DNA from: Pseudomonas sp. BCA17 | GTDB taxonomy: Bacteria > Pseudomonadota > Gammaproteobacteria > Pseudomonadales > Pseudomonadaceae | DNA length: 64,000 nt | Direction: 5' to 3' | Assembly: GCF_004519405.1 (NCBI RefSeq) | Contig: NZ_SGWI01000002.1 | Location: forward strand, 1-64,000 | In this document: piece after piece, positions 35,782 through 46,569 of the stretch | Layout: each line of letters begins with the position of its first letter | Numbering within the stretch: the stretch's first letter is position 1 | Notes under the pieces: model-generated | Told to the model about the DNA's origin: nothing | The model's database searches: none | The model's input: the letters and a program-made list of their open reading frames with translations, nothing else | Position numbers and translations under genes: made by a program

Positions 35782-36876
35782 TCAGATGTTTGCGCGCAGG
35801 ATGCTATCCGGCAACGGCTCGCCTCGCTCGACACTGGCCGCAACCGCGGCAATAAGCCCTTCCAATGCATATCCCTGGGCTGCCAGCCACGCTTGGTCGT
35901 AATACGTGGTGGCATAACGCTCTCCCCCATCGCACAAGATCGCCACGATCGACCCCGACTCTCCCGCCGCTTTCATCTGCTGCGCCGCCACCAGGGCGCC
36001 AACCAGGTTGGTCCCGCTGGAGCCGCCGACCCGACGCCCCAGACGCTCGGCCAGGTAATGCATGGCCGCCAGCGACAAAGCATCCGGCACCTTGACCATC
36101 GCATCAATCACCTTGGGCAAAAACGACGCCTCGACCCGTGGCCGACCAATCCCTTCGATCCGAGAGCCACAGTCCAGGCGCAAACTGGCGTCGCCACTTT
36201 GATAAAAGTCGAAAAATACCGAACGCTCGGCATCCGCGCACAGCACCCGCGTGCAATGCTGGCGGTAACGCACATAGCGTCCCAGCGTCGCGGTGGTGCC
36301 GCCGGTGCCGGGGCTTGAGATCAACCAGCTCGGTTCCGGGTGATGCTCGAAACGCATCTGCTGGAAGATCGATTCGGCAATGTTGTTATTCGCCCGCCAG
36401 TCCGTGGCCCGCTCGGCGTAGGTGAATTGGTCCATGAAGTGACCGCCGCTTTCCTTCGCCAGGCGTTCGGACTCGGCGTAGATCTGCGTCGGATCCTGTA
36501 CCAAATGGCTTTTGCCACCATAGAAGGCGATCTGGGCGATCTTTTCCTGGGACGTGGTAGCCGGCATGACCGCAATGAACGGCAGGCCAAGCAGGCGGGC
36601 AAAATAGGCTTCCGAGATGGCCGTCGAACCGCTGGAGGCCTCGATCACCGGTGCGCCCGGCTTGAGCCAACCATTACACAGCGCGTACAGAAACAGTGAC
36701 CGGGCCAGCCGATGTTTCAGGCTGCCCGTGGGGTGGCTGGACTCATCCTTGAAGTACAACTCGATACCCGGCAGCCCCGGCAATGGCAACGGGATCAGGT
36801 GCGTGTCGGCGCTGCGCTGGAAGTCCGCTTCAATGATGCGAATGGCTTCGCGGGCCCAGGTACGGTGGTCGCTCAT
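35782..36876 (-). CDS. PLP-dependent cysteine synthase-family protein
   Basis: A 364-residue fold-type II PLP enzyme of the cysteine synthase/cystathionine beta-synthase group. The PLP lysine is in [11 protein letters not shown], the substrate-binding loop is [19 protein letters not shown], and the phosphate-binding Gly loop is [15 protein letters not shown]. The pattern is closer to the cysteine desulfhydrase Cds1 of mycobacteria than to CysK/CysM, so it might release sulfide from cysteine (inference). The ATG at 36876 is preferred to the one 25 codons upstream. Confidence 0.8.
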   Translation of the reverse strand: MSDHRTWAREAIRIIEADFQRSADTHLIPLPLPGLPGIELYFKDESSHPTGSLKHRLARSLFLYALCNGWLKPGAPVIEASSGSTAISEAYFARLLGLPFIAVMPATTSQEKIAQIAFYGGKSHLVQDPTQIYAESERLAKESGGHFMDQFTYAERATDWRANNNIAESIFQQMRFEHHPEPSWLISSPGTGGTTATLGRYVRYRQHCTRVLCADAERSVFFDFYQSGDASLRLDCGSRIEGIGRPRVEASFLPKVIDAMVKVPDALSLAAMHYLAERLGRRVGGSSGTNLVGALVAAQQMKAAGESGSIVAILCDGGERYATTYYDQAWLAAQGYALEGLIAAVAASVERGEPLPDSILRANI

Positions 36877-37091
36877 AAGATGGTTCTCTAAAGATTTCAG
36901 CCGAATTCTAGGGGGTTTCCTACACTGCACACAGATACAGTGAGGACTCAATTAGACACACAATTGCTCGGCTTTGGCGCAGTACCGGTCCTGCCCCTCG
37001 CTTATAACAAATAAGAATATAACTTTTGTTTTAACAACTAACGGTACGGGTTAGGGTACCCACCTATTGACCCTTGGATTGGAGAGCAACC

Positions 37092-38267
37092 TTGCCTCTG
37101 CGTAGCACTTTCACCCGTTTCTTCCAGCTGGAAGCCGCCAGCGGCCTGTTGTTGATCGCCGCTGCCGCCTTGGCGCTGATCATTAACAACTCACCGTTGT
37201 CGCACCTGTATAACGCCTTTCTCGAGGTGCCGGTGGTGGCCCAGGTCGGCGCGCTGAAAATCGCCAAACCCGCCCTGCTGTGGATCAACGATGGCCTGAT
37301 GGCCCTGTTCTTCCTGTTGATCGGCCTGGAAGTGAAACGAGAACTCCTCGACGGTCATCTGTCCAAGCCGTCGCAAGTGGTGTTGCCCGGTGCCGCGGCC
37401 ATTGGCGGCATGGTAGTGCCGGCGCTGATCTACTGGGCGATCAACAAGGACTACCCTGCCGCCATGTCCGGCTGGGCGATCCCCATGGCCACCGATATCG
37501 CCTTTGCGCTGGGCGTCCTGGCGCTGCTGGGCAAGCGGGTGCCGGTGTCGCTGAAACTGTTCCTGATGACCTTGGCCATCATCGATGACCTCGGTGCCAT
37601 TATCGTCATCGCATTGTTCTACTCCGCCGATCTGTCCGGTGCCTCACTGGCGGGCGCGGGCGCTTGCCTGATTGCGTTGATCGCGATGAACCGCCTGGGG
37701 GTGATCAAGCTGGGGCCATACTTGATCGTTGGCCTGATCCTGTGGGTGTGCGTGCTCAAGAGTGGCGTGCACGCCACGCTGGCCGGCGTGACCCTGGCAT
37801 TCTGCATCCCGATGCGCACCAAAAATGCCGAACCCTCGCCCCTGCTGACCCTTGAACACGCCCTGCATCCCTGGGTGGCCTACGGCATCCTGCCGCTCTT
37901 CGCATTTGCCAATGCCGGTGTATCTCTCGCGGGCGTCAGCCTCGACAGCTTCACTCACCACGTACCCCTGGGTATTGCCGCAGGCTTGTTGATCGGCAAG
38001 ACCCTGGGCGTGTTCGGCCTCACCTGGCTCGCCATCAAGACCGGCCTCGCCGCCCTGCCCAGCGGCGCCAACTGGGGCCAGGTATTCGGTGTGGCGATCC
38101 TGTGCGGCATCGGCTTCACCATGAGCCTGTTCGTCGGCTCCCTGGCGTTCGTGCCGGGCGCCAGCGAGTTCGCGGGTGAAGACCGAATGGGAATCCTGAC
38201 TGGATCGATCCTGGCCGCCTGTATCGGCTATGCGGTGACGGCGATGGCCAGTCGCAAGAAAGCCTGA
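37092..38267 (+). CDS. nhaA: Na+/H+ antiporter NhaA
   Basis: Inner-membrane antiporter that expels Na+ in exchange for two H+. The 391-residue protein starts with TTG at 37092, with GGAGAG about nine bases upstream; an in-frame TTG at 37074 is less likely. The ion-binding aspartates are in place: Asp135 ([11 protein letters not shown]) and Asp165-Asp166 ([10 protein letters not shown]), the counterparts of E. coli D133, D163 and D164. The Lys of the helix X segment ([10 protein letters not shown]) is also present. Twelve helices are predicted. It ends in a GC-rich terminator. Confidence 0.94.
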   Translation: MPLRSTFTRFFQLEAASGLLLIAAAALALIINNSPLSHLYNAFLEVPVVAQVGALKIAKPALLWINDGLMALFFLLIGLEVKRELLDGHLSKPSQVVLPGAAAIGGMVVPALIYWAINKDYPAAMSGWAIPMATDIAFALGVLALLGKRVPVSLKLFLMTLAIIDDLGAIIVIALFYSADLSGASLAGAGACLIALIAMNRLGVIKLGPYLIVGLILWVCVLKSGVHATLAGVTLAFCIPMRTKNAEPSPLLTLEHALHPWVAYGILPLFAFANAGVSLAGVSLDSFTHHVPLGIAAGLLIGKTLGVFGLTWLAIKTGLAALPSGANWGQVFGVAILCGIGFTMSLFVGSLAFVPGASEFAGEDRMGILTGSILAACIGYAVTAMASRKKA

Positions 38268-38274
38268 GCCCGTT

Positions 38275-38299
38275 GCAGGAGCCGGTAGCCGGCTCCTGC
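38275..38299 (+). terminator. Hairpin terminator after nhaA
   Basis: Perfect 11-bp stem gcaggagccgg/ccggctcctgc with a 3-base loop, nine bases after the stop, followed by tctcc rather than a T-run. Confidence 0.7.
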
Positions 38300-38534
38300 T
38301 CTCCACCTCTCCCCCCCTTCCGATCACATGTCCAGATGTTCACATAGCCCCGGTCGCGTGTTGTTTCACAAGGGCGCCGCGGCAACCTCGCACGATCTGC
38401 CGATGCTTTGCCTTTAAGGCCCTAAAGACTTCCCTCCTCCCGCCGACTATCTGATGTGGCGATCTTGCTGTTCCTCCCCGGGACACCCGCCCGACCCTGC
38501 TCTCCAACGCGTTTCCAGCCCGAGCGACAATCCC

Positions 38535-40157
38535 ATGTTCCTGAGAAATATAAGAATCGCAGCCAGAGCCTTCATCAGCTTCGCTGCTATTGCGTCACTG
38601 AGTGTGTTTCTCGGCCTGTTCGCCCTCAAGCAGATCGGCGAAGTGCAGTCCCAGGCTGCCGACATACAGAACAACTGGCTGCAGCGCGTCCGACTGCTGG
38701 CCCTGGCCAATGCCTCGCTCGACCGTTTCCGCCTGGGGGAAATGGCGCACATCCTGTCCTCAAGCGATGCAGACATGCAGACCTACGAAGACAAATCCGC
38801 TGGGCGCCTGAAGGCCGTCAAGGAACAGTTGGCGCAATACGCGGGGCTCCTGAACACCGCCGAGGAGAAATCCCGCCTCGACGCTTTCAACCAGAGCCTG
38901 GAAGCGTATGCGAAGAACCACGCCGAGATGCTCAAGCGCTCACGTTCAGGCGACAAGGCCGGCGCCCGCGACTTTCTCAACAGCATCCGGGAAAGCTACG
39001 AGCACATGACCAAGAACTTCGACCAACTGATCGACCTCGCCAATAAAGGTGCGGAACAAGCGGGCTTGACCTCGGTTGACGCTTATCAACACGCCGTGAA
39101 GGGCATCGCACTCGTCATCCTGCTGGTGAGTGGCGGCACTTTACTGGTTGCCTGGCTGCTGACCCGCAGCATCACCAGCCCCATCAACGAAGCGGTGCTG
39201 GTAGCCGAAACCATCGCCAAGGGCGATCTCACCCAGCCCATCAACCCAACGGGCAATGACGAGGCCACTCGCCTGCTCAGGGCGCAGGAGACGATGCGTA
39301 ACAACCTGGTGCAGACCTTGCGGCAAATTACCGGCTCATCCAGCCAACTCGCCGCAGCCGCCGAAGAACTGAATGCCGTGACCGCCGAAGGCAGCCGCGA
39401 CTTGCGGCAGCAGCATGGCGAAATCGAACAGGCCGCTACGGCCGTCACCGAGATGACTAGCGCTATTGAGGAAGTCGCGAGGAACGCCGCATCAACTTCC
39501 GACCTGTCCCAGGAGTCGCGCAGCATTGCCTTGAAAGGCCAGCAACGCATGGTCGAAGCCCTGGATGCCATCCTGGCACTGACCCGTGGCGTTGAAGTCA
39601 GCTCCGAGCAAGTGGGTAGCCTGGCCGAACAGGCCAAGGATATCGGCAAGGTACTGGATGTTATCCGCACCATCGCCGAACAAACCAACCTGCTGGCGTT
39701 GAACGCGGCCATCGAAGCCGCCCGTGCGGGCGAGGCCGGTCGCGGTTTTGCAGTAGTCGCCGACGAAGTCCGCGCCCTGGCGCATCGCACCGCTCAGTCG
39801 ACTCAGGAAATCGAACAGATGATCGGCAGTATTCAGTCCAACACTGCCAGCACCGTCAAGACCATGCTCGACAGCAGCAGCATGACCCAGCAAACCCTGT
39901 CACTGGCCGAGCTGGCACAACAGGCACTGGCGGATATTCTGGTAGCCAACAATGAGATCAACGACCGCAACCTGGTCATCACCACCGCTGCGGCCGAGCA
40001 AGCCGACGTTGCTCGGGCGGTTGACCGCAATTTGCTGAATATCCAGCAACTGTCGATTCAGTCCGCGGAAGGTTCGACCCAAACCACCAGCGCTTCGCAA
40101 TCCCTCGCCAGCCTCGCGCATGAGCTGAATACGATGGTGAAACACTTTCAGGTTTGA
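38535..40157 (+). CDS. Methyl-accepting chemotaxis protein
   Basis: A 540-residue chemoreceptor: transmembrane helix 1 (about residues 10-31), a periplasmic four-helix-bundle ligand domain (32-190), helix 2 (about 192-212), a HAMP domain (213-265) and a cytoplasmic coiled-coil with the conserved tip [20 protein letters not shown]. There is no C-terminal NWxTF methylation-docking pentapeptide. The ligand cannot be told from sequence. The ATG at 38535 fits the membrane topology. Confidence 0.9.
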   Translation: MFLRNIRIAARAFISFAAIASLSVFLGLFALKQIGEVQSQAADIQNNWLQRVRLLALANASLDRFRLGEMAHILSSSDADMQTYEDKSAGRLKAVKEQLAQYAGLLNTAEEKSRLDAFNQSLEAYAKNHAEMLKRSRSGDKAGARDFLNSIRESYEHMTKNFDQLIDLANKGAEQAGLTSVDAYQHAVKGIALVILLVSGGTLLVAWLLTRSITSPINEAVLVAETIAKGDLTQPINPTGNDEATRLLRAQETMRNNLVQTLRQITGSSSQLAAAAEELNAVTAEGSRDLRQQHGEIEQAATAVTEMTSAIEEVARNAASTSDLSQESRSIALKGQQRMVEALDAILALTRGVEVSSEQVGSLAEQAKDIGKVLDVIRTIAEQTNLLALNAAIEAARAGEAGRGFAVVADEVRALAHRTAQSTQEIEQMIGSIQSNTASTVKTMLDSSSMTQQTLSLAELAQQALADILVANNEINDRNLVITTAAAEQADVARAVDRNLLNIQQLSIQSAEGSTQTTSASQSLASLAHELNTMVKHFQV

Positions 40158-40179
40158 AAGCGCGGCCCGCAAAACCAAA

Positions 40180-40210
40180 AAACCCCAACCGGTCACCCGG
40201 CTGGGGTTTT
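40180..40210. terminator. Bidirectional terminator between chemoreceptor and slyB-like gene
   Basis: Stem aaaccccaaccgg/ccggctggggttt with loop tcac; T-run on the right and A-run on the left, so it can stop transcription from both converging genes. Confidence 0.85.
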
Positions 40211-40229
40211 GTATTTCTGCAACCGGCGC

Positions 40230-40694
40230 TTACTGAGAAACGCGGCTTTGACCGTTAACACTCATGATGCGCACGCGTTGACCGATGCGGAAGATTTCAT
40301 TCGGGTCAACGGCCTGGACGTAGGCGCGCATGCTGCCATCGTCTTCGCGAACGGTGATTTCGACGCCCTGGGTGCGGGTCAGGCCTTCTTCGGCAGCGGA
40401 ACCCAGCAGGCCACCGGCAACCGCACCGATAACACCCGTGACGATACTGCCACGGCCACCGCCGATAGCACTGCCGCCAACGCCACCGACCACTGCACCG
40501 GCAACGCTGCCGATTGGGGTCTTGGTGCCTTCGATTTTCACTGGACGCAGGGATTCGATGGTACCCATGCGAACGGTTTGTACACGTCGCGCGTCATCAC
40601 GGGAGTACGAGTCGCCGGTCAGACTCGAGGCGCAGCCACCCAACAGCAACGACAGGGTGGTAAAGCAGGCAACCAGTAAAACGGACTTACGCAT
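40230..40694 (-). CDS. SlyB-like outer membrane lipoprotein
   Basis: A 154-residue lipoprotein with signal MRKSVLLVACFTTLSLLLGG and lipobox LLGGC, Cys21. A glycine-zipper segment follows (IGSVAGAVVGGVGGSAIGGG then TGVIGAVAGGLLGSAAEEG), the hallmark of the SlyB/Pcp family that binds LPS and stabilises outer-membrane proteins. The C-terminal part, GVEITVREDDGSMRAYVQ, matches the family's beta domain. The ATG at 40694 gives the signal peptide its correct start. Confidence 0.87.
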   Translation of the reverse strand: MRKSVLLVACFTTLSLLLGGCASSLTGDSYSRDDARRVQTVRMGTIESLRPVKIEGTKTPIGSVAGAVVGGVGGSAIGGGRGSIVTGVIGAVAGGLLGSAAEEGLTRTQGVEITVREDDGSMRAYVQAVDPNEIFRIGQRVRIMSVNGQSRVSQ

Positions 40695-40950
40695 AGCATC
40701 AACTCCAAAGGACAGGGTTTCATTAAACGCTGCGACTCGACGCCTGTCACGGCAAGCCCGGCAGAAAATTGCTTTCATTCAGCCCTAGTACAGACTGCCA
40801 GCACCATAAAAACCGACAAACGGTAGCAATTATCCTGTTCCAAGGAATGTCATGAAGGCGCGTTCATCAGTGTGGCTGCGCAGTCGCAAACACCTCAAGC
40901 CTCTTTAACCGAGGCTCAGGATGAAAGGGTAAACCCTCGGAACGGAGAGC

Positions 40951-41598
40951 TCAGGGAGCCAGGCGCTCACGCACCCAGTCGGTCCCTTGCAGGCGGTAAT
41001 TCAGGCGGTCATGCAGGCGGCTGGCGCGGCCTTGCCAGAACTCGATGCGTTCCGGCAGCAAACGGTAACCACCCCAATGCTCCGGGCAATCGGGCTGGGT
41101 ATCGCTGAAGCGCTGCTCGGTGACCTTGAGCAATTCCTGCAGTTCTTCACGGTCACGAATGACCTTGCTCTGCGGGGACGCCCATGCCCCCAGGCGGCTG
41201 CCCAACGGGCGAACCTGGTAATAAGCATCGGACTCTTCAGGCGTGACCTTCACCACCCGTCCTTCGATACGCACCTGGCGCTCCAGGGTCGGCCAGAAGA
41301 ATGTCATGGCCGCGAAGGGCCGCGCCGCGAGTTGTTCACCCTTGGCGCTCTGATAGTTGGTGAAGAAGGTAAAGCCCTGTGCATCCAGGCCCTTGAGCAG
41401 CAGGATGCGACAGTGCGGGCGACCTTCCTGGTCAACCGTGGCCAAGGTCATGGCATTGGCCTCCACCGGTGGCTGCTCGGTCTTTACCGCCTCGCCGAAC
41501 CACTGGTGGAACAAGGCAAACGGCTCGCCTGGGGCCTGGGCCTCACTCAAACCGTCCCTTGTGTAGTCACGGCGCATATCGGCCAGTGCCTGGGTCAT
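40951..41598 (-). CDS. pdxH: Pyridoxamine/pyridoxine 5'-phosphate oxidase
   Basis: FMN enzyme making pyridoxal 5'-phosphate. The 215-residue protein contains the FMN- and substrate-binding motifs of Pdx[51 protein letters not shown]-type core (about residues 85-115), and the C-terminal signature [18 protein letters not shown]. Full length, normal start. It lies 27 bases after the OmpA-like gene on the same strand, so it may be read from the same transcript. Confidence 0.95.
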   Translation of the reverse strand: MTQALADMRRDYTRDGLSEAQAPGEPFALFHQWFGEAVKTEQPPVEANAMTLATVDQEGRPHCRILLLKGLDAQGFTFFTNYQSAKGEQLAARPFAAMTFFWPTLERQVRIEGRVVKVTPEESDAYYQVRPLGSRLGAWASPQSKVIRDREELQELLKVTEQRFSDTQPDCPEHWGGYRLLPERIEFWQGRASRLHDRLNYRLQGTDWVRERLAP

Positions 41599-41625
41599 GC
41601 GGCTTTATCCTTCTGGTTCACCGAA

Positions 41626-42804
41626 TCAGTTCTTTGCCTGGTCGTTCGAAGCCGGTGCTGCGGCTTTGGCTGGGGCTGGCTTTTTAGCAGCGGGCTTGGC
41701 CGCTGCTTTCTTGGCAGCCGGTTTGGCAGCCGCTTTCTTGGCCGGAGCCTTTTTCGCCGGCGCTGCTTTTTTGGCCGCCGGCGCTACCGGTGCCGGAACG
41801 TCCTGCACAGCGATCATTTCAGCCTTCGGCGGGTTAGCCGAGTTGTACTTGCTCAACAACGCCAACATGGTGGTGCGCTGGGTGAACATGATTTCCATAC
41901 GACGGTTCAGGGCGCGGCCCTGGTTGCTGTCGTTGGCGGCACGCGGCATCAGGTCACCCATGCCACGCAGCATGAGGCGGTCCTGCTTCAAGCCGCTGAG
42001 GCTGAAAATCGAGGCGATGGATTGTGCACGTTCCTTGGTCAGCGCCTGGCTTTGCGGTTCGGCACCGTTAGCGTCGACATGGCCCAGTACCAGCACGGCA
42101 GTCTTCGGGTCACCTTCAACGGCCTTGGCAACACGGGTGAACGGCCCCAGGGTCACCGGCAGCAACATGGCCGGGCGTTTCGGGTTATAGGAACCGTCCA
42201 CCGGCGCGATGATCACCAACACGTTGTCGCGGCGCTCAAGTTGCAGGTTGCTGTCCTTGATCGCAGTGCGCAGGCGTGGCTCGTAGTCGTCGAGCCAGGC
42301 TTGGGTAATTTTCGGGTCAGGCATCGGCACGTTGGTCACATCGACCTTGGCCAGTGGTTTTGGCTTGCTTTCGAACGGCCACCACCAGTGAGCTTCGCTA
42401 TCGGTCTTGGCGACGGCAGGTGCTGCAGCCGGCGTTGCTGTCGGCGTGGCGGCCTGCAGGTCGGCTTTCAGATCGGCCTTGGCATCGGCAGCTTTTTCAT
42501 CGGCACTCTTGGAGGAGAACGGCCACCAGCTGGAACCCGTGTCGGCCTTGGCTACCGGGGCAGGCGTTGGCGCATTGGCTGCGGGGGCTGCAGGGGCTGC
42601 GGCGGCCACGGGTGCGGCAGGCTTGGCGCCAGCGGCAGGCTTGGCATCCGGTTTGGTTTCGGTTTGGGTCACTGCATCCTTGGTAGCGGCCTTGTCAGAT
42701 CCAAATGACCACCAATGCCCACCTTCGGCATCATTTTGTGGAGTTTGTGCGCAGCCAGTAATAGTGAGGCACAGCGCCAGTGCCAAGGACTTGTTCGATA
42801 ACAT
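41626..42804 (-). CDS. OmpA-family lipoprotein with WW repeats and Lys/Ala/Pro tail
   Basis: A 392-residue envelope protein. A lipoprotein signal (LCLTITGC, Cys18) leads to a low-complexity region rich in Ala, Pro and Lys (residues 25-150) carrying three spaced aromatic motifs: GHWWSFGS, SSWWPFSS and AHWWWPFES. An OmpA-like peptidoglycan-binding domain follows (GHVDANGAEPQSQALTKERA and NQGRALNRRMEIMF). After it comes a highly basic tail of about 45 residues made of KKAAAKPAA-type repeats, similar to the histone-H1-like AlgP tail, an odd ending for a periplasmic protein. It lies 27 bases upstream of pdxH. Confidence 0.85.
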   Translation of the reverse strand: MLSNKSLALALCLTITGCAQTPQNDAEGGHWWSFGSDKAATKDAVTQTETKPDAKPAAGAKPAAPVAAAAPAAPAANAPTPAPVAKADTGSSWWPFSSKSADEKAADAKADLKADLQAATPTATPAAAPAVAKTDSEAHWWWPFESKPKPLAKVDVTNVPMPDPKITQAWLDDYEPRLRTAIKDSNLQLERRDNVLVIIAPVDGSYNPKRPAMLLPVTLGPFTRVAKAVEGDPKTAVLVLGHVDANGAEPQSQALTKERAQSIASIFSLSGLKQDRLMLRGMGDLMPRAANDSNQGRALNRRMEIMFTQRTTMLALLSKYNSANPPKAEMIAVQDVPAPVAPAAKKAAPAKKAPAKKAAAKPAAKKAAAKPAAKKPAPAKAAAPASNDQAKN

Positions 42805-42946
42805 GAGATATCCACAAATGAGAAAAAACCGGAGGGTCTGGAGGACCCGTTAAACAGACACTTAAAGAACATTGAAGTTACTTCATTTCGTTCAGCGTCT
42901 TCTTATACATGCCTTTGTAACAAAAAATTGTGAAACAGCAAGCGGT

Positions 42947-44113
42947 TTACAGACAACCGGCCAATATTCCGACCAACTTCTGCGCACGCGGGTCCATAAG
43001 TACATAGGGGCCCAGCGTATTAGTCACAAAACCGAACGCTACATCATGTTCCGGGTCGGCAAAACCCACCGAGCCCCCTGCCCCAGGATGCCCAAACGCA
43101 CGCGGGCCAAGGCCGAAGGTAGCGTTGGGCAACTGCGGTTGATCCAACATGCACCCCAGGCCGAATCGGGTTTGGGTCAATAAGGTTTTATCCGGCCCGA
43201 TACTGTGTTCACGGGTCAATTGTTCGAGCATGTCGCTTTCCAGCAAACTACCGTCCAACAAACCGCTATAAAACCCTGCCAGGCTTCGTGCATTACCGTG
43301 ACCATTTGCCGCTGGCTGCTGCATGCGTCGCCATTCAGGCTTATTAGTGCTGGTAAGAATAGACGGTGGATTGGCGAATGCGCGGGTCGTCATTGCCGCG
43401 GGTTCGCGCATCATTACTTGCAACAATCTTTGTGCCGCTTCGTCGCCCATGTTGCCTTTGCTGCGCGCTATATGGGCGACACGATAAAACTCTTCGTCCG
43501 CCAAACCTATATGGAAGTCCAGCCCCAGAGGCCGTGCAACCCGCGCCACGATGGATTCCCCAGGCCCGCGCCCGTCGGCACGGCGCAGCAGTTCGCCGAC
43601 CAGCCAGCCATAGGTGATGGCTTCATAGCCATGTCCTTGGCCGGGCGTCCACCACGGGGACTCGGCCGCCAGGGTATCGACCATCAATTGCCAGTCGTAC
43701 AGGGCCTCGGCAGGCAGCATTTCGCGGATCGCCGGCAAACCGGCCTGGTGGCAGAGCAACTGGCGCAACGTCACCGCGTCTTTTCCGGCGGCCGCAAATT
43801 CAGGCCAGTAGTCGGCCACGGGGGCGTCCAGCTTCAGCTTGCCTTCGGCCACCAGTTGCAAAGCCGCGACGGCGGTGAAGGTCTTGGTGCAGGAGAACAG
43901 GTTGACGATGGTATCGCTGTGCCAGGCCTCGGCCCCGTCCTTATCGGCGGTGCCGGCCCACAGGTCGACCACGGTTTCGCCACTGATCTGGATGCACAGC
44001 CCCGCGCCTCGTTCCTGCGGGTCATCGAACAACGCGGCAAACGCTTCGCGCACCGCTTCGAACTGGAGTTCGTAATGACCCTGAATCTGCACCTGAGCGC
44101 CCTCGAAAAACAC
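42947..44113 (-). CDS. Serine hydrolase, beta-lactamase/EstB family
   Basis: A 388-residue hydrolase of the class C beta-lactamase/esterase fold. The nucleophile motif SxxK appears as SCTK (near residue 75, NLFSCTKTFTAVAAL), and the general-base Tyr region is GYEAITYGWLVGELL. HPGAGGSVGFADPEH takes the place of the KTG triad. There is no signal peptide, so it is a cytoplasmic esterase (EstB-like) more than a true beta-lactamase. The exact start is uncertain: a GTG seven codons further in, before the QIQGHYE sequence, is also possible. Confidence 0.85.
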   Translation of the reverse strand: MFFEGAQVQIQGHYELQFEAVREAFAALFDDPQERGAGLCIQISGETVVDLWAGTADKDGAEAWHSDTIVNLFSCTKTFTAVAALQLVAEGKLKLDAPVADYWPEFAAAGKDAVTLRQLLCHQAGLPAIREMLPAEALYDWQLMVDTLAAESPWWTPGQGHGYEAITYGWLVGELLRRADGRGPGESIVARVARPLGLDFHIGLADEEFYRVAHIARSKGNMGDEAAQRLLQVMMREPAAMTTRAFANPPSILTSTNKPEWRRMQQPAANGHGNARSLAGFYSGLLDGSLLESDMLEQLTREHSIGPDKTLLTQTRFGLGCMLDQPQLPNATFGLGPRAFGHPGAGGSVGFADPEHDVAFGFVTNTLGPYVLMDPRAQKLVGILAGCL

Positions 44114-44174
44114 TGTAAAAAGTGGCCGACATTGTTCCAGCCATTATGGGTTTTGTGAACCCGTCAACGCTCAA

Positions 44175-46472
44175 TCAGTGACCATTTCCAGAGTGCCCGC
44201 CGGCATGCCCGGCGCCCTGCCCTGCACCTTTGCCCTCGTGCCCGGACTTGCCGCCTTCGCTTTCACGCACCGCGCTGTCCGCCTTGGCTTTCTGCGCCTC
44301 CTTGCCCAGTTGATCGACGGCCGCCAGGTTGCTTTTACGCACACTCTCGACAAAGCCCTGGTAGGGCACGTCAGTGATACCGACCAGGCCAAAATGGCCG
44401 TTCTCGCCGTCCAGCAAACGGCCGGTCACCGGTTGGTCCAGGTACTGGAACCAGTGCACACCGACGATCGACGGTTCGGCCATGGCCTGCTTGAGGAAGT
44501 TGCCGTACGCCGCGCCGCGATCGTCTTCCTTGGCCAGTTGCGTTACACCGCCCCAGAACGGACCACGGTCCGCCGAGCCGAAATTGAACTCTGTGATCAA
44601 CACCGGCTTATCCAACGCACGCAAGGCGGCGAAGTCATAGCCGTCCTGGGGCTTGAGGGTGTACATGTTGAAACTCAGCACATCGCAATATTGCGCGCAG
44701 GACGCCACGGCTTCCGGCGTACTCACGGCGTAGCGACCGCCCAGCAGCAACTGGTTGGGGGCGTGCCATTTCAGCGAGTCGGAAATGGTCTTGAAGTAGG
44801 CGTCGGCGAAGGTCTTCTGGAAGTATTTGAAATCAGCTTCGATTTCCGGGTGTTCAGGGCTCGGCATCGGCGGTACGAAACCTGGGTCCTCCATCAGCTC
44901 CCAGCCGGTGAGGTGGATGCCCCAGGCTCTCGAAAGCCCCTCTTCGTTGCGATACTTGTCGCGCAATTGCTTGAGGAACGCGCGCTTGGCCGGCACGTCG
45001 GTGGTCAAGCGCAACGTGCCGTAGGCCAACGCGTAACGGGATTGCGGCGCATCTCCCGGGCCGGCCCAGGCCAGTTCGTTGTCGGCGAAGTAGCCGATCA
45101 ACCAGGGGTCGTCACGATGATCACGTGTAGCAATGGCTACGGCACGTTCGGTGGCCATGGCGAAACGCGGGTCGAACGGGTCGGGCATACCGCCCCACCA
45201 GTCGGTGCCGGTGCTGATGCTGGCGTAATCGCCAACGATTGACAGCGGCAAGGTGTAAGGCACGCGATCAGCGGTGGCCAGGTCTGGATCGCTCCAGTTG
45301 CCTACGGTATTGAAGCCCCAGGCCTGCAGACGATCAAGGGTATGGCTGACCCAGCGCTTCTGGTCGAAACCTTCGGTGCCATAGGCACGTTGCAGGTTGG
45401 CACCATAGAAATCGTACCAACGCCCGGCAGCGAAGCCGCGGCCCTCACCCGATCCATTGGCGGTGCGGTTATCGCCGCGGCCGTAGTATTTGTCGAAGGG
45501 CTCGCCGGCCTTGGGCAAGGCGGCGAACATCCATTCACGACCGGCCACATAGGTCTGGCTGTTATCCGGCGCGACAGTGTTGACCCCCAAGGAGTAGAAC
45601 GGGTGGCCTTCTGGCGTCACCAGATACCAGCGCCCGTCGCGTTTCTCCGTGCGGAAGAACCCACTGGCGTCGAATGTCGGGCCTTTGCTCCAGCCGCCAT
45701 ATTGGTCCAGGGAGGACTTGTCACGTTCCGCCAGCCACCCCTTGAGTTGCTGCTGCTCCCTGGCCACGGCGGCCTTGAGCTGTTCGTCGCTGCCGACCTT
45801 TTCCGGCCAGCGCGCACGGGTGGACTGGCCATAGGCATCCACCAGGTCACTGTAGGCCGCCTTGAGCACGGGCTCGCTGTCCTGCACGCCAAAACGTTCC
45901 AGCAGAATGCTCTGAGGCACATCGGGCTTGATCATCGACAGCGTCACCGATGCTACCTGGCTGCGGTCGATTTCGCCGGTACTGGCGGCCAGCAGCACAC
46001 GCTGGCCATCCACGGTGATCGGCATCGGCGGGCCGGCCTTCATGCCCTGGCTCAGCGGCGAGTTGGCTTGCAGCGGGATCAACAAGGTCTGGGCTGGACC
46101 GGCCGGCAGATCAACGCGACTGACCAGGGTCTTGCCATCTGTACTCTGTACTTTGACGTAGAGCGTCAGTGCCCAGTCCATGGCACTTTGGATGCGCAGG
46201 CTCATGGCACTGTTCTGGGACCAGTCCCATACGCCGGCCTGTGGGCTGAGCACCAAACTCGGTTCCGCGACCGGGTTGAAGGTGATGCGGCGCAACACCT
46301 CGCCTTCGGGGGTTTGTTCGGCGTTGTATTGCGGCAGGCTGGCGTCCTGGGTCGCCACCTTGACCACATCGGCAGGACGGACGAAGTTGAACAGCGTTTG
46401 TTGCCCGGCAGGCGCGGCCATCAAAGGCGCAGCAAACAGCAGGGCAAAAAGGGCAGGCAGCGTGCGAATCAT
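44175..46472 (-). CDS. Secreted GH50-like glycoside hydrolase (agarase-like)
   Basis: A 765-residue precursor. The signal peptide MIRTLPALFALLFAAPLMAA is followed by an N-terminal beta-sandwich (about 25-210) and a (beta/alpha)8 catalytic part. The probable acid/base Glu is in IGYFADNELAWAG and the nucleophile Glu in VLITEFNFGS, as in GH50/GH42-like agarases. The last 25 residues are a Gly/His/Lys-rich tail (GKGAGQGAGHAGGHSGNGH), unusual for such an enzyme. Pseudomonas rarely uses agar, so a related endogenous polysaccharide may be the target (inference). The ATG at 46472 is chosen for the signal peptide. Confidence 0.75.
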   Translation of the reverse strand: MIRTLPALFALLFAAPLMAAPAGQQTLFNFVRPADVVKVATQDASLPQYNAEQTPEGEVLRRITFNPVAEPSLVLSPQAGVWDWSQNSAMSLRIQSAMDWALTLYVKVQSTDGKTLVSRVDLPAGPAQTLLIPLQANSPLSQGMKAGPPMPITVDGQRVLLAASTGEIDRSQVASVTLSMIKPDVPQSILLERFGVQDSEPVLKAAYSDLVDAYGQSTRARWPEKVGSDEQLKAAVAREQQQLKGWLAERDKSSLDQYGGWSKGPTFDASGFFRTEKRDGRWYLVTPEGHPFYSLGVNTVAPDNSQTYVAGREWMFAALPKAGEPFDKYYGRGDNRTANGSGEGRGFAAGRWYDFYGANLQRAYGTEGFDQKRWVSHTLDRLQAWGFNTVGNWSDPDLATADRVPYTLPLSIVGDYASISTGTDWWGGMPDPFDPRFAMATERAVAIATRDHRDDPWLIGYFADNELAWAGPGDAPQSRYALAYGTLRLTTDVPAKRAFLKQLRDKYRNEEGLSRAWGIHLTGWELMEDPGFVPPMPSPEHPEIEADFKYFQKTFADAYFKTISDSLKWHAPNQLLLGGRYAVSTPEAVASCAQYCDVLSFNMYTLKPQDGYDFAALRALDKPVLITEFNFGSADRGPFWGGVTQLAKEDDRGAAYGNFLKQAMAEPSIVGVHWFQYLDQPVTGRLLDGENGHFGLVGITDVPYQGFVESVRKSNLAAVDQLGKEAQKAKADSAVRESEGGKSGHEGKGAGQGAGHAGGHSGNGH

Positions 46473-46569
46473 ACGAACAAGACTCTCCAATCGGCCGGTG
46501 AATGGCCTGATGACTTAAATCGACAGCGTTGACATAGACCACGAAATGGGCGAATCCGCCCACAGTGGC

